A stretch of DNA of 64,000 nucleotides from Brevibacillus agri (GCF_004117055.1 NZ_CP026363.1:456001-520000); one strand, 5' to 3'; counted from the first letter of the stretch, positions 1 through 11,299 are shown. Notes: generated by a model not told the origin, from the letters alone. A program made the numbers and translations.

Positions 1-362
1 AGTTTTCGCGCCAGACGAATCTGCTTGCGGAACACTTCGGCCTGCACGTCTTTTGGCGACGTATCCCAGTAGTAGTCGAGGCCCATTTCGCCCAGCCCCA
101 CTACTTTCGGATCACGACTCAGCTCCTCGATCCATTCCAGATGCTCGTCTGTCATATCTTTTGCGTCCTGAGGGTGCCATCCTACGACTGCGTAAATAAA
201 ATCATAGGTTTTCGCCAGCTCCATGCAGGTCGGGATGGTTTCCGCGTTAAACCCGATGTTCACGATCGTGCTGACGCCGTTTTCCCGCGCGCGGGCAATG
301 ACCTCCTCGCGATCCTCGTCGAATTCCTTCGCGTTCAGATGCGCGTGCGTTTCAAATAGCAA
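1..362 (-). CDS. tatD: TatD-family metal-dependent deoxyribonuclease, N-terminal part
   Basis: This is the amino end of a TatD/YabD-type hydrolase; the gene runs off the left edge, so only about 120 residues are visible. Seen: the protein opens LLFETHAHLN, which carries the HxH metal-binding motif at the start of the TIM-barrel amidohydrolase fold, and later has GWHPQ and GLGEMGLDYYW, both typical of the family. The start is taken as TTG at 362, preceded by the ribosome site GGAAGGACC; an in-frame ATT lies just before it. In B. subtilis yabD also follows metS (metG) directly, as here. Family knowledge: 3'-5' exonuclease activity on DNA or RNA. The catalytic C-terminal residues cannot be checked. 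Confidence 0.9.
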   Translation of the reverse strand, partial: MLFETHAHLNAKEFDEDREEVIARARENGVSTIVNIGFNAETIPTCMELAKTYDFIYAVVGWHPQDAKDMTDEHLEWIEELSRDPKVVGLGEMGLDYYWDTSPKDVQAEVFRKQIRLARK

Positions 363-389
363 AATAGGTCCTTCCTTTCCTAGCCCTCG

Positions 390-2777
<2,388 letters not shown>

Positions 2778-3030
2778 CATCCAGGAGGGCCGAACGGCTA
2801 CGATTTATTTTATACATGACAGGAAAAGGCAAAAAAGAGAAGACAAGGCTTTTTTGTCGAATGGGCGCGGCTTTATTCGACATAAAGTGACCGATTGGAC
2901 ACGCATTTCTCCCAGTTAATTTTATCCATAAAATTTTCCATACCGTTTCCACTTTTCTACGAAACGCTGATATATCAGCTTTCCTGTTTTCAAAAAAAAC
3001 TTTGCTTTTCAAAGATTTGTCAAAATGATG

Positions 3031-3059
3031 TTGACACCTTTGGGAATCGCTGGTATGAT
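3031..3059 (+). promoter_or_regulatory. Sigma-A promoter of abrB
   Basis: TTGACA (3031-3036), 17-bp spacer, TATGAT (3054-3059), about 90 bp before the abrB start. The preceding stretch 2778-3030 is AT-rich and holds no gene that I can support. Confidence 0.8.
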
Positions 3060-3148
3060 AATCCCAACAGATAATGTCGAATATTGACGATTAATGATGA
3101 GCGTTTACCAATACATCGACATATGAAGACTTGAGAGGAGAATTTACT

Positions 3149-3400
3149 ATGATGAAATCAACAGGGATTGTTCGTAAAGTAGATGAACTGGGTCGTGTCG
3201 TTATTCCGATCGAATTGCGCCGCACACTGGGCATCGCGGAAAAAGACGCATTGGAAATTTACGTAGATGGCGAGCGCATCATCCTGAAAAAATACGAGCC
3301 TGCTTGCATCTTCTGTGGAAACGCTGATAAAGTATCTCATTTTAAAGGTAAAATCGTGTGCCAGGATTGCCTGACCGAGATGCCTGTTGTTAAACGCTAA
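3149..3400 (+). CDS. abrB: AbrB-family transition-state regulator with C-terminal zinc-ribbon-like tail
   Basis: DNA-binding regulator of post-exponential genes. The first ~52 residues (MMKSTGIVRKVDELGRVVIP ... DALEIYVDGERIILKKY) are near-identical, as recalled, to the swapped-hairpin DNA-binding domain of B. subtilis AbrB. The rest differs: instead of the ~40-residue AbrB multimerisation domain, the 83-residue protein ends in a CIFCG ... CQDCL module with four cysteines. The ATG at 3149 is used because GAGGAG precedes it at 3135-3140; a TTG at 3131 is in frame but lies inside that site. It is the only plus-strand gene in the first 12 kb, divergent from metG as in B. subtilis. It has its own strong promoter. 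Confidence 0.92.
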   Translation: MMKSTGIVRKVDELGRVVIPIELRRTLGIAEKDALEIYVDGERIILKKYEPACIFCGNADKVSHFKGKIVCQDCLTEMPVVKR

Positions 3401-3510
3401 ACACTCATTTCCATACGTACTTGATTTACATACGATATGCCTTCGCAAAGGGACAAGCTTCGCGGAGGCTATTTGTATTGCCTGCGTCGCTGCTGCGCTG
3501 GTTGATCGGA

Positions 3511-3542
3511 CGAAAAGAAAAAGCCGACCCGTTCGGTCAGCT
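3511..3542 (-). terminator. Terminator after rsmI
   Basis: On the minus strand AGCTGACC-GAACG-GGTCGGCT forms an 8-bp stem followed by a T-rich run. It lies just past the rsmI stop. Confidence 0.8.
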
Positions 3543-3553
3543 TCCTGCTCATC

Positions 3554-4444
3554 TTACTCGTCTTCCTGGTCGCGGTGGTATTCGTTGTAGACGTCGCGCT
3601 TGGGCAAACCGCGATCGTCTGCCGCCTGTTTGATCGCCTCTTTTTTGCTCAAGCCTTGCTCGCAGTAATGCTCGACATGCTGGACAATGCTCAACTGCTG
3701 CCACCAGATGTTTTCCTCGTCTGCTTCAGCAGCGGTTGTGCCTGTAAAGCCTTCGACAATCACGCAAAACTCGCCGCGCACTTCGCCATTGCCCAGCCAT
3801 TCCAGCAGCTCATCAAAAGTGCCGCGCACGAACTCTTCGTAGCGCTTGGTCAGCTCGCGCGCCAGCACGGCCCGCCGATTCCCCCACGCTTCCCGCATGG
3901 CCGCAATCGTCTTCTCGATGCGGTGCGGCGCTTCATAAAAAATCAGCGTCTCCGGGTAGCGCTTGAGTCGTTCCAGCTCTTCGCGCCGCTCCTTGTTTTC
4001 CCGGCCGATAAAGCCGCAAAAGACAAAGCGGTCTGTCGGCAGCCCCGAAGCGATCAACGCCGTCAGCCCTGCGTTGGCTCCTGGCACCGGAACGACGGGG
4101 TATCCGGCAGCGACCGCATCGCGCACGAGATCAGCGCCCGGATCGGATATCGCCGGAAGTCCGGCGTCGCTCACCAGCGCGATCTGTTTTCCTTCGGCCA
4201 GCCATTGCAGCAGCCCCTGACCGCTCGCTTCCTTATTATGTTCGTGATAGCTCACGGTGCGCTTTTCGATTTGAAAATGGTTCAACAGCTTCCTTGTTTG
4301 ACGCGTATCCTCGCAGGCAATCACATCAACCGCCCGCAGCGTTTCCAGGCAACGGACCGTCATATCATCGAGATTGCCGATTGGCGTAGCGACCAGATAC
4401 AGGACACCTGTTTCTTCCTGCGCAAAGCTGCGCTGTATATTCAT
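3554..4444 (-). CDS. rsmI: 16S rRNA (cytidine-1402-2'-O)-methyltransferase RsmI
   Basis: SAM-dependent enzyme of the tetrapyrrole-methylase (SpoU-unrelated) fold that 2'-O-methylates C1402 in the ribosomal P site. The 296-residue product shows the family's [14 protein letters not shown] near residue 17, ACEDTRQT, and [11 protein letters not shown] motifs. Start ATG at 4444 is preceded by GGAGGG. It overlaps the stop of the upstream yazA gene by four bases (ATGA), so the two are probably translationally coupled. Equivalent to B. subtilis yabC/yraL-type genes; the position between yazA and abrB is conserved. Confidence 0.96.
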   Translation of the reverse strand: MNIQRSFAQEETGVLYLVATPIGNLDDMTVRCLETLRAVDVIACEDTRQTRKLLNHFQIEKRTVSYHEHNKEASGQGLLQWLAEGKQIALVSDAGLPAISDPGADLVRDAVAAGYPVVPVPGANAGLTALIASGLPTDRFVFCGFIGRENKERREELERLKRYPETLIFYEAPHRIEKTIAAMREAWGNRRAVLARELTKRYEEFVRGTFDELLEWLGNGEVRGEFCVIVEGFTGTTAAEADEENIWWQQLSIVQHVEHYCEQGLSKKEAIKQAADDRGLPKRDVYNEYHRDQEDE

Positions 4445-4740
4445 CGCGGCGTCCCTCCAATCAACTGTTCTTTTTGCTTGCGATTCAGCCGTTTGATTCC
4501 TTCCTCGCGCTTCAAGCCCCACGAACGGTCAGGCCCTTCTTCCCAAAAGACAAGCGCAAGCGGCCCGCGCCCTCTGGTGTATTTCGCCCCTTTGCCTTCA
4601 TTGTGCATCGCCAGGCGGCGCAGCAACTCCGTCGTATAGCCGGTGTACAAGGAGCCGTCCGCGCAGGCGAGAATGTAGACAAAATGGCTTTTATGCGAGG
4701 GAATCTCGTCTGCCGAAGTAAATTTCTTGCAGTTCTTCAC
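4441..4740 (-). CDS. yazA: GIY-YIG nuclease-superfamily protein (YazA)
   Basis: Small single-domain GIY-YIG protein. The core [18 protein letters not shown] contains the two tyrosines and glycine of the motif, and [11 protein letters not shown] follows, as in the YhbQ/YazA family. A GTG start at 4740 is chosen because GGTGAGG lies seven bases upstream and the resulting 99 residues match the usual length; TTG/ATG codons at 4755-4767 are in frame but deeper in yabB. The first ~50 bases overlap the end of yabB, and the stop overlaps the rsmI start. The cellular role is not established. Confidence 0.88.
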   Translation of the reverse strand: MKNCKKFTSADEIPSHKSHFVYILACADGSLYTGYTTELLRRLAMHNEGKGAKYTRGRGPLALVFWEEGPDRSWGLKREEGIKRLNRKQKEQLIGGTPR

Positions 4741-5458
4741 AGTATTCCTCACCATTCTCATAGACAATCAGCGGCGGCTGAATCCTCAGCTCCGGCTTGC
4801 CACCCCTGATTCCTTCGATCAGCACCATATTCGGCTCGGCTTCCTTGCGCGGGTAAACCAGACGCATCCGCTTCGGCTCGATTCCGTACTGGCGCATCAA
4901 GGAAATAATGTCGATCAACCGCGTCGAGCGATGAACGAGAGCGAGCTTGCCGCCGTTTTTCAACAACTGGCTGCCCACGCGAATGACGTCTTCCAGCGAG
5001 AGCAAAATCTCATGACGGGCGATTGCAAAATGCTCGCTTACATTTTTCTCCCCGCTCGTCGCAGGCATATAAGGCGGATTGCACGTAATCAGATCGAATT
5101 TCCCGTGCCCGAAAAGCGATACCGCGTCCTTGACATCTCCGTGGTGCATCTCGATCCGCTCCGTCAGTCCGTTGAGCGTCACGTTGCGGCTCGCCATGTC
5201 GAACAGCCGCTGCTGAATTTCGATGCCATCAAAACGCGCTTCCGGTGTGCGCGTGGTCATGATAAGCGGGATCGCTCCGTTGCCCGTGCACATGTCGAGC
5301 ACTCTCCCGCGCTTGGGAACGGACGCAAACCGCGCCAGCAGCACGGCGTCCATCGAAAAACAGAACACCTCGTGGCTCTGGATAATTTTCATTTCGTGAG
5401 TCAATAAATCGTCAATGCGCTCCGCATCATAGAGCGGCACGTTAATGACTGGTTCCAT
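4691..5458 (-). CDS. yabB: tRNA1(Val) A37 N6-methyltransferase-like protein (YabB)
   Basis: Class I SAM methyltransferase of the TrmN6 family. Seen: SAM-binding loop [13 protein letters not shown] (residues 53-65), acidic ligand GIE at 78-80, and the NPPY motif at 127-130, diagnostic of N6-adenine or N5-glutamine methyl transfer. Start ATG 5458 ([16 protein letters not shown]) is followed by the substrate-recognition segment common to YabB/YfiC proteins; the AGGAG site is about 13 bases upstream, a little far. A longer in-frame extension would run through the upstream terminator and is rejected. The tRNA target is inferred from the E. coli homologue. Confidence 0.9.
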   Translation of the reverse strand: MEPVINVPLYDAERIDDLLTHEMKIIQSHEVFCFSMDAVLLARFASVPKRGRVLDMCTGNGAIPLIMTTRTPEARFDGIEIQQRLFDMASRNVTLNGLTERIEMHHGDVKDAVSLFGHGKFDLITCNPPYMPATSGEKNVSEHFAIARHEILLSLEDVIRVGSQLLKNGGKLALVHRSTRLIDIISLMRQYGIEPKRMRLVYPRKEAEPNMVLIEGIRGGKPELRIQPPLIVYENGEEYCEELQEIYFGRRDSLA

Positions 5459-5492
5459 CCTTTGTTCCCTACTCCTTTTTTCCTTGTCTTGG

Positions 5493-5526
5493 AAAAAGCG
5501 ACCTGACACGTGGCACAGGTCGCTTT
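5493..5526 (-). terminator. Terminator between yabA and yabB
   Basis: An 11-bp stem, AAAGCGACCTG and its complement around a 10-nt loop, then T residues on the minus strand. It would end the holB-ricT-yabA transcript. Confidence 0.8.
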
Positions 5527-5553
5527 CTCCATGTGGTGATCGCTCGTCACCTT

Positions 5554-5925
5554 TTATTTTTGAGGGCCGCCGCTCAAAAACGAGAGACAGAACAGACAAT
5601 CCCCTTCTTTGCGCAGACTGCCGAAATGCACGTTGCAGATGTGAAACCCTTCTGCATACAGGCGGGCAAGGTTGTCGTACCCTTCCCCGACCACGGCTTT
5701 TTTCGCTTTCTCCTTGGCGACAGGGTTTGCTCCCTTTTGTTTTGCCGGAGAGCCAGTCTTTTTCTTTTCCAGTCGGTTGCGAAGATGCTGGTTTTCAACG
5801 AGTAATTGGGCGTTTTCCTCCATCAAAACGACGATGACGTCTTTCAACTCACCGATCTCTTTGTACAGGTCCCCAATTCGTTCTTCAATGCTCGCCATCT
5901 TGACGAAGATTTCCCGTTTGTCCAC
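5554..5925 (-). CDS. yabA: Replication initiation control protein YabA
   Basis: Negative regulator that links DnaA to the sliding clamp DnaN and limits re-initiation. The 123-residue protein has the expected architecture: an N-terminal coiled coil (residues ~5-55, heptad-like leucines), a basic linker, and a C-terminal zinc cluster with C97, H95/H100, C110 and C113. Start is GTG 5925 with AGGTGAG upstream. It lies 28 bp after ricT, in the tmk-yaaQ-yaaR-holB-ricT-yabA order of Bacillus, close to its partner DNA polymerase subunit. Confidence 0.93.
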   Translation of the reverse strand: MDKREIFVKMASIEERIGDLYKEIGELKDVIVVLMEENAQLLVENQHLRNRLEKKKTGSPAKQKGANPVAKEKAKKAVVGEGYDNLARLYAEGFHICNVHFGSLRKEGDCLFCLSFLSGGPQK

Positions 5926-5953
5926 TAGCTCACCTCTCCCCTACCCCCACACT

Positions 5954-6769
5954 TTATTCATAGGTGGGGAGCCCTATCGCAATCTCATCTAAGCCAAACT
6001 CTGTGATGCGTTTGTCGATCGAAAGCTCCACCTGAACGGACTGATCCAGTACGTTAACGGAAACGACTCGTCCATTTCCCATCGGGGTAGTGACCATTTT
6101 GCCGACATCCGGCATTTCATCACGCGTGCTTTCGTAGTTGTCATTCTCGTATTTTAAACAGCACATCAACCGACCGCACAGACCGGAGATTTTTGCTGGA
6201 TTCAACGAAAGGTTTTGATCCTTGGCCATTTTAATCGAAACAGGCTCGAAATCGCCGAGGAAAGTCGAACAGCAAAGCAGCCTGCCACAGGGGCCAATGC
6301 CGCCCAGCATCTTCGCTTCGTCACGCACGCCAATCTGACGCAGCTCAATGCGAGTGCGGAACACGGAAGCGAGGTCTTTTACCAGCTCGCGGAAATCAAC
6401 CCTGCCGTCCGCGGTAAAATAAAAAATGATCTTGTTGCGGTCAAATGTGTACTCCACATCGACCAGCTTCATATCGAGCTTGTGCTCCTTGATCTTCGTC
6501 TGGCACACGGCAAAGGCATTCTTGGCAGCTTGCTTGTTTTCATCAACCTGCTTTGCGTCTTTTTCGTCAGCCATACGAATGACCTTTTTGAGCGGTAACA
6601 CCACATCGGACTCAGCGACTTCTTTTTTGCCGATGACGACCTTGCCATATTCGACCCCTCTCGCCGTTTCGACGATTACGGTGCAATCTTTCTCTATCGG
6701 CAGTCGGTCAGGGTCGAAGTAATATATTTTGCCCGCTTTTTTAAAACGGACCCCAACAACCTCATACAA
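5954..6769 (-). CDS. ricT: RicT/YaaT, PSP1-domain stage 0 sporulation protein
   Basis: In B. subtilis RicT (YaaT) joins YmcA and YlbF in the complex that helps RNase Y process mRNAs and promotes Spo0A phosphorylation. The 271 residues include the PSP1 hallmark GGIGPCGRLLCCSTFLGDF, followed by SGLCGRLMCCLKYEND, supplying the cysteines reported to bind iron-sulfur clusters. The start is TTG 6769 (MYEVVGVRFKKAGK); its ribosome site AGGAGGG overlaps the last codons of holB, so holB and ricT are translationally linked. An ATG at 6765 is in another frame. Confidence 0.95.
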   Translation of the reverse strand: MYEVVGVRFKKAGKIYYFDPDRLPIEKDCTVIVETARGVEYGKVVIGKKEVAESDVVLPLKKVIRMADEKDAKQVDENKQAAKNAFAVCQTKIKEHKLDMKLVDVEYTFDRNKIIFYFTADGRVDFRELVKDLASVFRTRIELRQIGVRDEAKMLGGIGPCGRLLCCSTFLGDFEPVSIKMAKDQNLSLNPAKISGLCGRLMCCLKYENDNYESTRDEMPDVGKMVTTPMGNGRVVSVNVLDQSVQVELSIDKRITEFGLDEIAIGLPTYE

Positions 6770-6772
6770 GGG

Positions 6773-7753
6773 TTATCCCTCCTGGAATTGAAGAACCAAC
6801 CGCTCAAGAGCCAACTGTGCGTTGGCGTTTCGCTCTATCCGATTTTTCGTATCCATGACCAAATCTATCCCATGCAAGAGCTCAGCTTTTGTCCATACCA
6901 GTGCTTGTCCTTGCAGCACATCCTGTTGGTCGCTGTTAATGAGATGGGCATGCCTGCCTACTTGCACATACAGGATATCGCGCAGCCAAAGGATGAGCAA
7001 ATCTAAAAAGAGGGGTAGTTCCTCTTTGATTTTGTCGCTCTTTTGCAACATATCATGGATGGTGAAGAGCGCAGACGAATTACGCTGTTTGCACTCATGG
7101 CTCAATTGTATCACTAGATTTCTTAGCTGTGCAAACGATTCTGATTGGCTGAGTGCCTTGGCCTCTTCCACATTTGTCGTAATGTGGGAGGCAACCTGCG
7201 CCATCCCGGCTGTAATGCCGTCTGCCCGGAGTTGTTCGGCGATCGCTTCGGCAGAAAGTGGCGAGAATTGAACGATTTGGCATCGGGATAAAATCGTCGG
7301 GAGGATCGAGTGGCTGTGTTCCGTCAACAGCAAGGCAAGCACGCCAGCGGGCGGCTCCTCCAAAAACTTCAGCAGGCTGTTGGAGGCCTGGGTCGTCATT
7401 TTGTCGACGTGTTCAACGATGTACACCTTGTGCCCGGACTCTACCGCACGCATCGCCATTTCTTTTTGCAGCGCGCGAATCTGGTCGATTTTTATTGAGG
7501 CCCCGTCCGGTGTAATAAACAGCACATCGGGGTGGTTTCCCCCTTCAATCCGCCTGCATGTAACACAGGCCCCGCAGGCGTCCGCTTCCCTTTCCGGACA
7601 AAAAAGGGACTTCGCCAGATGCAGGGCCATCTGCTTTTTGCCTGCTCCCTTGGGACCGGCGAGCAAATAAGCGTGCGCCAGTCTGTTGTTGAGCAGGCTA
7701 TGGTACAGCAGCTCCGAAGCGCGTGGCTGCTGGGAAAAACGGGTCCATGTCAT
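6773..7753 (-). CDS. holB: DNA polymerase III delta' subunit
   Basis: Clamp-loader subunit that helps open and load DnaN. AAA+ fold: P-loop GPKGAGKK at residues 33-40, zinc-binding cysteines in CPEREADACGACVTC (52-66), and sensor-region SLLKFLEEPP. Length 326 residues, normal for the Bacillus delta' protein. It sits two genes after tmk as in B. subtilis. The ATG at 7753 has only a weak ribosome site, and there is a 16-bp gap from yaaR. Confidence 0.94.
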   Translation of the reverse strand: MTWTRFSQQPRASELLYHSLLNNRLAHAYLLAGPKGAGKKQMALHLAKSLFCPEREADACGACVTCRRIEGGNHPDVLFITPDGASIKIDQIRALQKEMAMRAVESGHKVYIVEHVDKMTTQASNSLLKFLEEPPAGVLALLLTEHSHSILPTILSRCQIVQFSPLSAEAIAEQLRADGITAGMAQVASHITTNVEEAKALSQSESFAQLRNLVIQLSHECKQRNSSALFTIHDMLQKSDKIKEELPLFLDLLILWLRDILYVQVGRHAHLINSDQQDVLQGQALVWTKAELLHGIDLVMDTKNRIERNANAQLALERLVLQFQEG

Positions 7754-7769
7754 AATGGTTTCACACCCA

Positions 7770-8216
7770 CTAAAAATACAAATTAATCAGCATGCCGCGG
7801 ATTTCGCCAATCCGGGCCAACAAATCAATCGTCGGTGCCTGATCGCTAAGCAACTCGTCTGTCAGACGCAACAGCTCGGCATCGACCTGTTTGACGATTT
7901 TGTACAGCCTGCTACGGCCTCGCCGATTCATTCCTCGCCGGTCATCCAGGGCGACGCCGTACTTGACGGCTTCCTCCATGAACTGTTTGACGAGGTTTTT
8001 ATAGGAATAGAAGTCGCGAACCGAGCGGGATCTGGCGAGAATTTGCCCCATCCTGTCAATGTCGCCGAGCAGCCGGTTGAGCAGCTCCTGGGACATGCGC
8101 TCGTCTTCTCCTTGCATCATCGTGCCAAAATTCAGCTTTTCGAGCTGAGGATTTCTCCGCGAATCCGCGGTTTTTATCATGTCCAGCTTAGGTCTTGGCC
8201 CGTCGCCGATTTTCAT
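7770..8216 (-). CDS. yaaR: YaaR family protein (DUF327)
   Basis: Conserved, uncharacterised 148-residue protein always found between yaaQ and holB in Bacillales. Seen: a basic N-terminus (KIGDGPRPKLDMIK) and a largely helical body, ending GEIRGMLINLYF as in the family. ATG 8216 is preferred over the adjacent GTG 8219 because GGGGTGG then has proper spacing. No catalytic motif is visible. The conserved context suggests a link to replication or c-di-AMP signalling, but this is only association. Confidence 0.88.
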   Translation of the reverse strand: MKIGDGPRPKLDMIKTADSRRNPQLEKLNFGTMMQGEDERMSQELLNRLLGDIDRMGQILARSRSVRDFYSYKNLVKQFMEEAVKYGVALDDRRGMNRRGRSRLYKIVKQVDAELLRLTDELLSDQAPTIDLLARIGEIRGMLINLYF

Positions 8217-8360
8217 CACGCCACCCCACAGAACCGATCAGTAGAGGATTTTTTCCCCGTTAGATCAAGTATAAACGAAAGCGGCGAAAAAAGAGAGCAG
8301 GAACCTGTAGATTGGAAGAAGGATTCATTGCAGATTGCAGTTGCGCCGGGTCGCATTGCG

Positions 8361-8690
8361 TCAGAACGAGTGGAACTCTCCGACGTCGAGCACAAACACA
8401 GCGGCTCCGCCCACTTGCACTTCCAACGGGTACGGCATGAACGAATCTACCGCATTGCTGAGAGGGGAAACGGGAGTGACCATTTGCTTGCGGGATTTGC
8501 AGTGGTGCGCAATGATGTCGATTACTTCCGGCACGCTTTCGTCAGACGTACCGATCAAAAACGTTGTGTTGCCAGCTCGCAAAAAGCTTCCGGTACTGGC
8601 GAGCTTCGTCGCGCGAAACCCTTTCTTCACCAGTTGTTGAGACAGACGACCACTATCTTTGTCCTGGACGACCGCAACTACCATTTTCAT
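8361..8690 (-). CDS. darA: Cyclic-di-AMP receptor DarA (YaaQ, PII-like)
   Basis: PII-like trimeric protein that binds c-di-AMP in B. subtilis (DarA) and S. aureus (PstA). The 109 residues start MKMVVAVVQDKDSGRLSQQL and contain KGFRATKLASTGSFLRAGNTT, the family signature for ligand binding, and end with the variable loop and GAAVFVLDVGEF strand. ATG 8690 is preceded by AAGGGTGA. A perfect inverted repeat and TATAAT-like box about 100 bp upstream may control it. The downstream effector is unknown. Confidence 0.93.
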   Translation of the reverse strand: MKMVVAVVQDKDSGRLSQQLVKKGFRATKLASTGSFLRAGNTTFLIGTSDESVPEVIDIIAHHCKSRKQMVTPVSPLSNAVDSFMPYPLEVQVGGAAVFVLDVGEFHSF

Positions 8691-8783
8691 CGGCTATCAC
8701 CCTTTCCGCAAGAATCAATCCCGCATGGTTTGCTTCATTGTATGAAAAACACGTAGGCTTGGTACGATATTTCGCCTAAACAT

Positions 8784-8809
8784 ATTATACAGTATGTACC
8801 TGTACATAC
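8784..8809 (-). promoter_or_regulatory. Candidate promoter -10 and operator-like palindrome before darA
   Basis: GTATGTAC-CT-GTACATAC is a perfect 8-bp inverted repeat at 8792-8809. On the minus strand a TATAAT (8784-8789) follows it directly, so a bound protein would cover the -35/spacer. No good -35 hexamer is visible. The binding protein is unknown. Confidence 0.5.
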
Positions 8810-8822
8810 GGTACTGCGAACC

Positions 8823-9464
8823 TTACAATCTGGCAAGCAATGCGCGCAGTGCCGACTCGTACACCTGCTCCATCGGTTGCTCGGCATCAATGACGACAAA
8901 GCGCTCCGGCTCTCTTTCCATCACCAGTCGGTACCCTTCCCTGACCAGATGGTGAAAGCGGATGTCTTCCAGATCGAGGCGATTGACCTCCCGGCCGCGC
9001 GCTTTGTTGATCCGCGCAAGCCCCGTCTCGGGCTTCACGTCAAAAAACAGCGTCAGCTCCGGCATGCAATCCCCGACGGCAAAGCGGTTGATCTCGTACA
9101 CCGCATCAATGCCAAGTCCCCGCGCATGGCCTTGGTAAGCAAGGCTGCTGTCGATGAAACGGTCGCACAGCACGAGCTTGCCAGCCGCCAGAGCCGGCAG
9201 CACTTTTTCCGCCAAATGTTGGCGTCTCGCCGCAGCGTACAGCAGCGCTTCCGTCCGCTCGTCCATCTGTGTATGCGCCGGATTGAGGATGATTTCCCTG
9301 ATTTTCTCCGCAATATCAATACCGCCCGGCTCGCGCGTCAACAGCACGTCCACTCCGCGCGCGCTCAGCTCCTCGTACAGCTTGGCGATCACGGTCGATT
9401 TCCCCGCTCCTTCTCCGCCTTCGATTGTAAAAAATCGGCCTTTTTGTCCTGTTGTCACTTCCAT
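8823..9464 (-). CDS. tmk: Thymidylate kinase
   Basis: Phosphorylates dTMP to dTDP. P-loop [10 protein letters not shown] near residues 15-24, the DRF-type motif [13 protein letters not shown] containing the dTMP-binding region, and the LID-like segment [13 protein letters not shown]. Length 213 is standard. Start ATG 9464 has GGAGT upstream. It begins the run tmk-darA-yaaR-holB-ricT-yabA, although the 130-bp gap to darA and the palindrome there suggest a separate promoter for the later genes. Confidence 0.96.
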   Translation of the reverse strand: MEVTTGQKGRFFTIEGGEGAGKSTVIAKLYEELSARGVDVLLTREPGGIDIAEKIREIILNPAHTQMDERTEALLYAAARRQHLAEKVLPALAAGKLVLCDRFIDSSLAYQGHARGLGIDAVYEINRFAVGDCMPELTLFFDVKPETGLARINKARGREVNRLDLEDIRFHHLVREGYRLVMEREPERFVVIDAEQPMEQVYESALRALLARL

Positions 9465-9512
9465 ACTCCTTCCGTACCTGCTGTCACAGGCCGCATGCTT
9501 GCCAGCTATAAA

Positions 9513-10985
9513 TTAACGCAATACTTGAATCGTTTGCAGCCGATCATCCTGTACCCCGTGAAAACGGGTATGTCCCCTCCGCAGCTCGGCAAGCATCGCC
9601 AAGCCTTCCTCGTCCATGCGCTCTCCCGGCACCAACACCGGAATGCCTGGCGGATAAGGGATGACCATCTCCGCAACTACCCGTCCCAACGCCCGCTCCA
9701 GCGGAATCGTCTCCCGCGGACGGTCGACAGCCTCGTGCATCGGCACAGCCTGCTTGCGCAAGTAATGCGAGGAGACTACGCCATGCAGCAAAATCCGCTC
9801 CTCTTCCAGCTCTACCTCCGGCGAGATGGATTCCAGCAAGCGAAGGAGCGCCTCCAGATCCCGCAGAGAGGTTCCCGCTGACGCGGCCAACAGCACGTGC
9901 GACTCGTCGGCCAGCTCGGGAAAAAGTCCGTGCCTTTCCATCAATTCCTGCAGGGCAAACCCGCTCATCTGTCCGGTTCGCAAATGCAAAAACAGCTTCA
10001 ACGGATCAAATGTCGTGTACACCCGGCTTGCGCACGGCTGCGGCCACTCCAGCCACTCCATCTGGGCTGTTCGCTCCTGCAGCTTGTCCAAAAGCGGCAG
10101 CAGCCGCTCCCATTCCTCGTGAGCCTCCAACGCCAGATGGCGTCTGGCCAGGTCGAGCGAAGCCATCAAAACATACGACGGGCTGGAAGACTGTAGCATG
10201 GCAAGCTGCCGATACAGCCGTTCCCGGTCTATTCGTTCGCCCTGCAAATGCAGCATGGAGGACATCGTCATGGCCGAAGCCATTTTATGCGTGGACTGCA
10301 CGGCCGCATCCGCCCCCGACTGCATCGCCGAGAGAGGAAAAGCCGGATGGAAGCCAAAGTGCGCTCCATGCGCTTCGTCGATCAACAGCGGAATGTCGTG
10401 CCGATGCACGATTGCCGCCATTTTTGCCAAGTCGATCCCCATCCCGTAGTAGGTTGGATTCGTCAAAAAAACAGCCTTGGCATCCGGGTGTGCTTGCAGG
10501 GCACGCTCCACATCCTCGCGTCTGACTCCCGCAGCCACGCCTGTTGCCAAATCTACGGCCGGCACCAAAAATACAGGCGTCGCCCGCGCCAGGATGATTC
10601 CGTGAAAAACAGATTTATGGCAGTTGCGTTGTACCAAAATTTTATCTCCAGGCCGGCATACCGTCATGATGAGGGCGATGTTTCCGACTGTACTGCCGCC
10701 AATCAAAAATCTCGTCTCTTCGGCTGAAAAAGCCTCCGCAGCCAACGCCTGGGCTTCTGCAATCACGCCCTGGGGCTGGTGCAGGTCATCGGTTCCGGTG
10801 ATTTCTGTCAAATCCAGCTCCAGTATGGATTGAAACCGCTGCTTGGCGTGGCTGTCAAAGCTGTGGCCCATCTTGTGTCCTGGCACATGAAACGGATGCG
10901 GGCGATGCCTCGCGTGCCGTTCCAGATGTTCATACAGGGGCGCACGCTTTTGCCGCTCCCGAAATTCAGCATCTCTCGTAAGCAC
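9513..10985 (-). CDS. yaaO: Orn/Lys/Arg decarboxylase family protein (YaaO-like)
   Basis: Fold-type I PLP enzyme of the SpeA/YaaO group, probably decarboxylating arginine or lysine. The PLP lysine is K234 in QSTHKM, with the upstream LIDEAHGAHF (Asp and His contacting PLP) and GSTVGNIALI phosphate-binding motifs. The N-terminus PFHVPGHKMG is the family signature. 490 residues, the short form without the N-terminal wing domain of enteric enzymes. The GTG start at 10985 is tentative: AAAGGA lies 12 bases upstream. Position before tmk is conserved in Bacillus. Substrate cannot be told from sequence alone. Confidence 0.88.
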   Translation of the reverse strand: MLTRDAEFRERQKRAPLYEHLERHARHRPHPFHVPGHKMGHSFDSHAKQRFQSILELDLTEITGTDDLHQPQGVIAEAQALAAEAFSAEETRFLIGGSTVGNIALIMTVCRPGDKILVQRNCHKSVFHGIILARATPVFLVPAVDLATGVAAGVRREDVERALQAHPDAKAVFLTNPTYYGMGIDLAKMAAIVHRHDIPLLIDEAHGAHFGFHPAFPLSAMQSGADAAVQSTHKMASAMTMSSMLHLQGERIDRERLYRQLAMLQSSSPSYVLMASLDLARRHLALEAHEEWERLLPLLDKLQERTAQMEWLEWPQPCASRVYTTFDPLKLFLHLRTGQMSGFALQELMERHGLFPELADESHVLLAASAGTSLRDLEALLRLLESISPEVELEEERILLHGVVSSHYLRKQAVPMHEAVDRPRETIPLERALGRVVAEMVIPYPPGIPVLVPGERMDEEGLAMLAELRRGHTRFHGVQDDRLQTIQVLR

Positions 10986-11081
10986 GCGCGACTCACGTCC
11001 TTTGTCATGAATGAATTACCCATTATTTTAGCATGATTTGACAAGGGAATAACGGAATTTTGCCAAGCTTTTTGGCAAACG

Positions 11082-11110
11082 AAAAAAGACACCGGGAATG
11101 CCGATGCCTT
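11082..11110 (-). terminator. Terminator after gin
   Basis: Minus-strand stem AGGCATCGG-CATTC-CCGGTGTCT with G-U pairs, then TTTTTT. A second hairpin (TTTGCCAA/TTGGCAAA, 11059-11078) lies just beyond. Confidence 0.75.
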
Positions 11111-11116
11111 TTTCCG

Positions 11117-11299
11117 TCACGCATCTTTTCGCAGCCAAATACGTCTCATCTGGTGGATAAAAAACGGATACTTTTCGTCCTGGACGTCGGTATTTACCAT
11201 TTCCTGTTCGCATTTCTGGCAAATAAACTGCTCGCAAATGGCGATTCCGTCATTTTGCTCCTGTTCACAGACGATACATCGCTGAGCAACTTTTTCCAT
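11117..11299 (-). CDS. gin: Anti-sigma-G factor Gin (CsfB)
   Basis: 60-residue protein with two CxxC pairs (C8/C11 and C27/C30) that form the treble-clef-like zinc site of the Gin/CsfB family. In B. subtilis it inhibits sigma-G in the forespore until engulfment is complete, and sigma-E in the mother cell later. The residues FICQKCE and the C-terminal YPFFIHQMRRIW match the family pattern. It occupies the same position (next to yaaO) as csfB in B. subtilis. Strong support that the host sporulates. Confidence 0.9.
   Translation of the reverse strand: MEKVAQRCIVCEQEQNDGIAICEQFICQKCEQEMVNTDVQDEKYPFFIHQMRRIWLRKDA

Noticed and set aside
7686..8756. 356-codon plus-strand open frame opposite yaaR and darA
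   Set aside because: Crosses several well-supported genes on the other strand, with no ribosome site.
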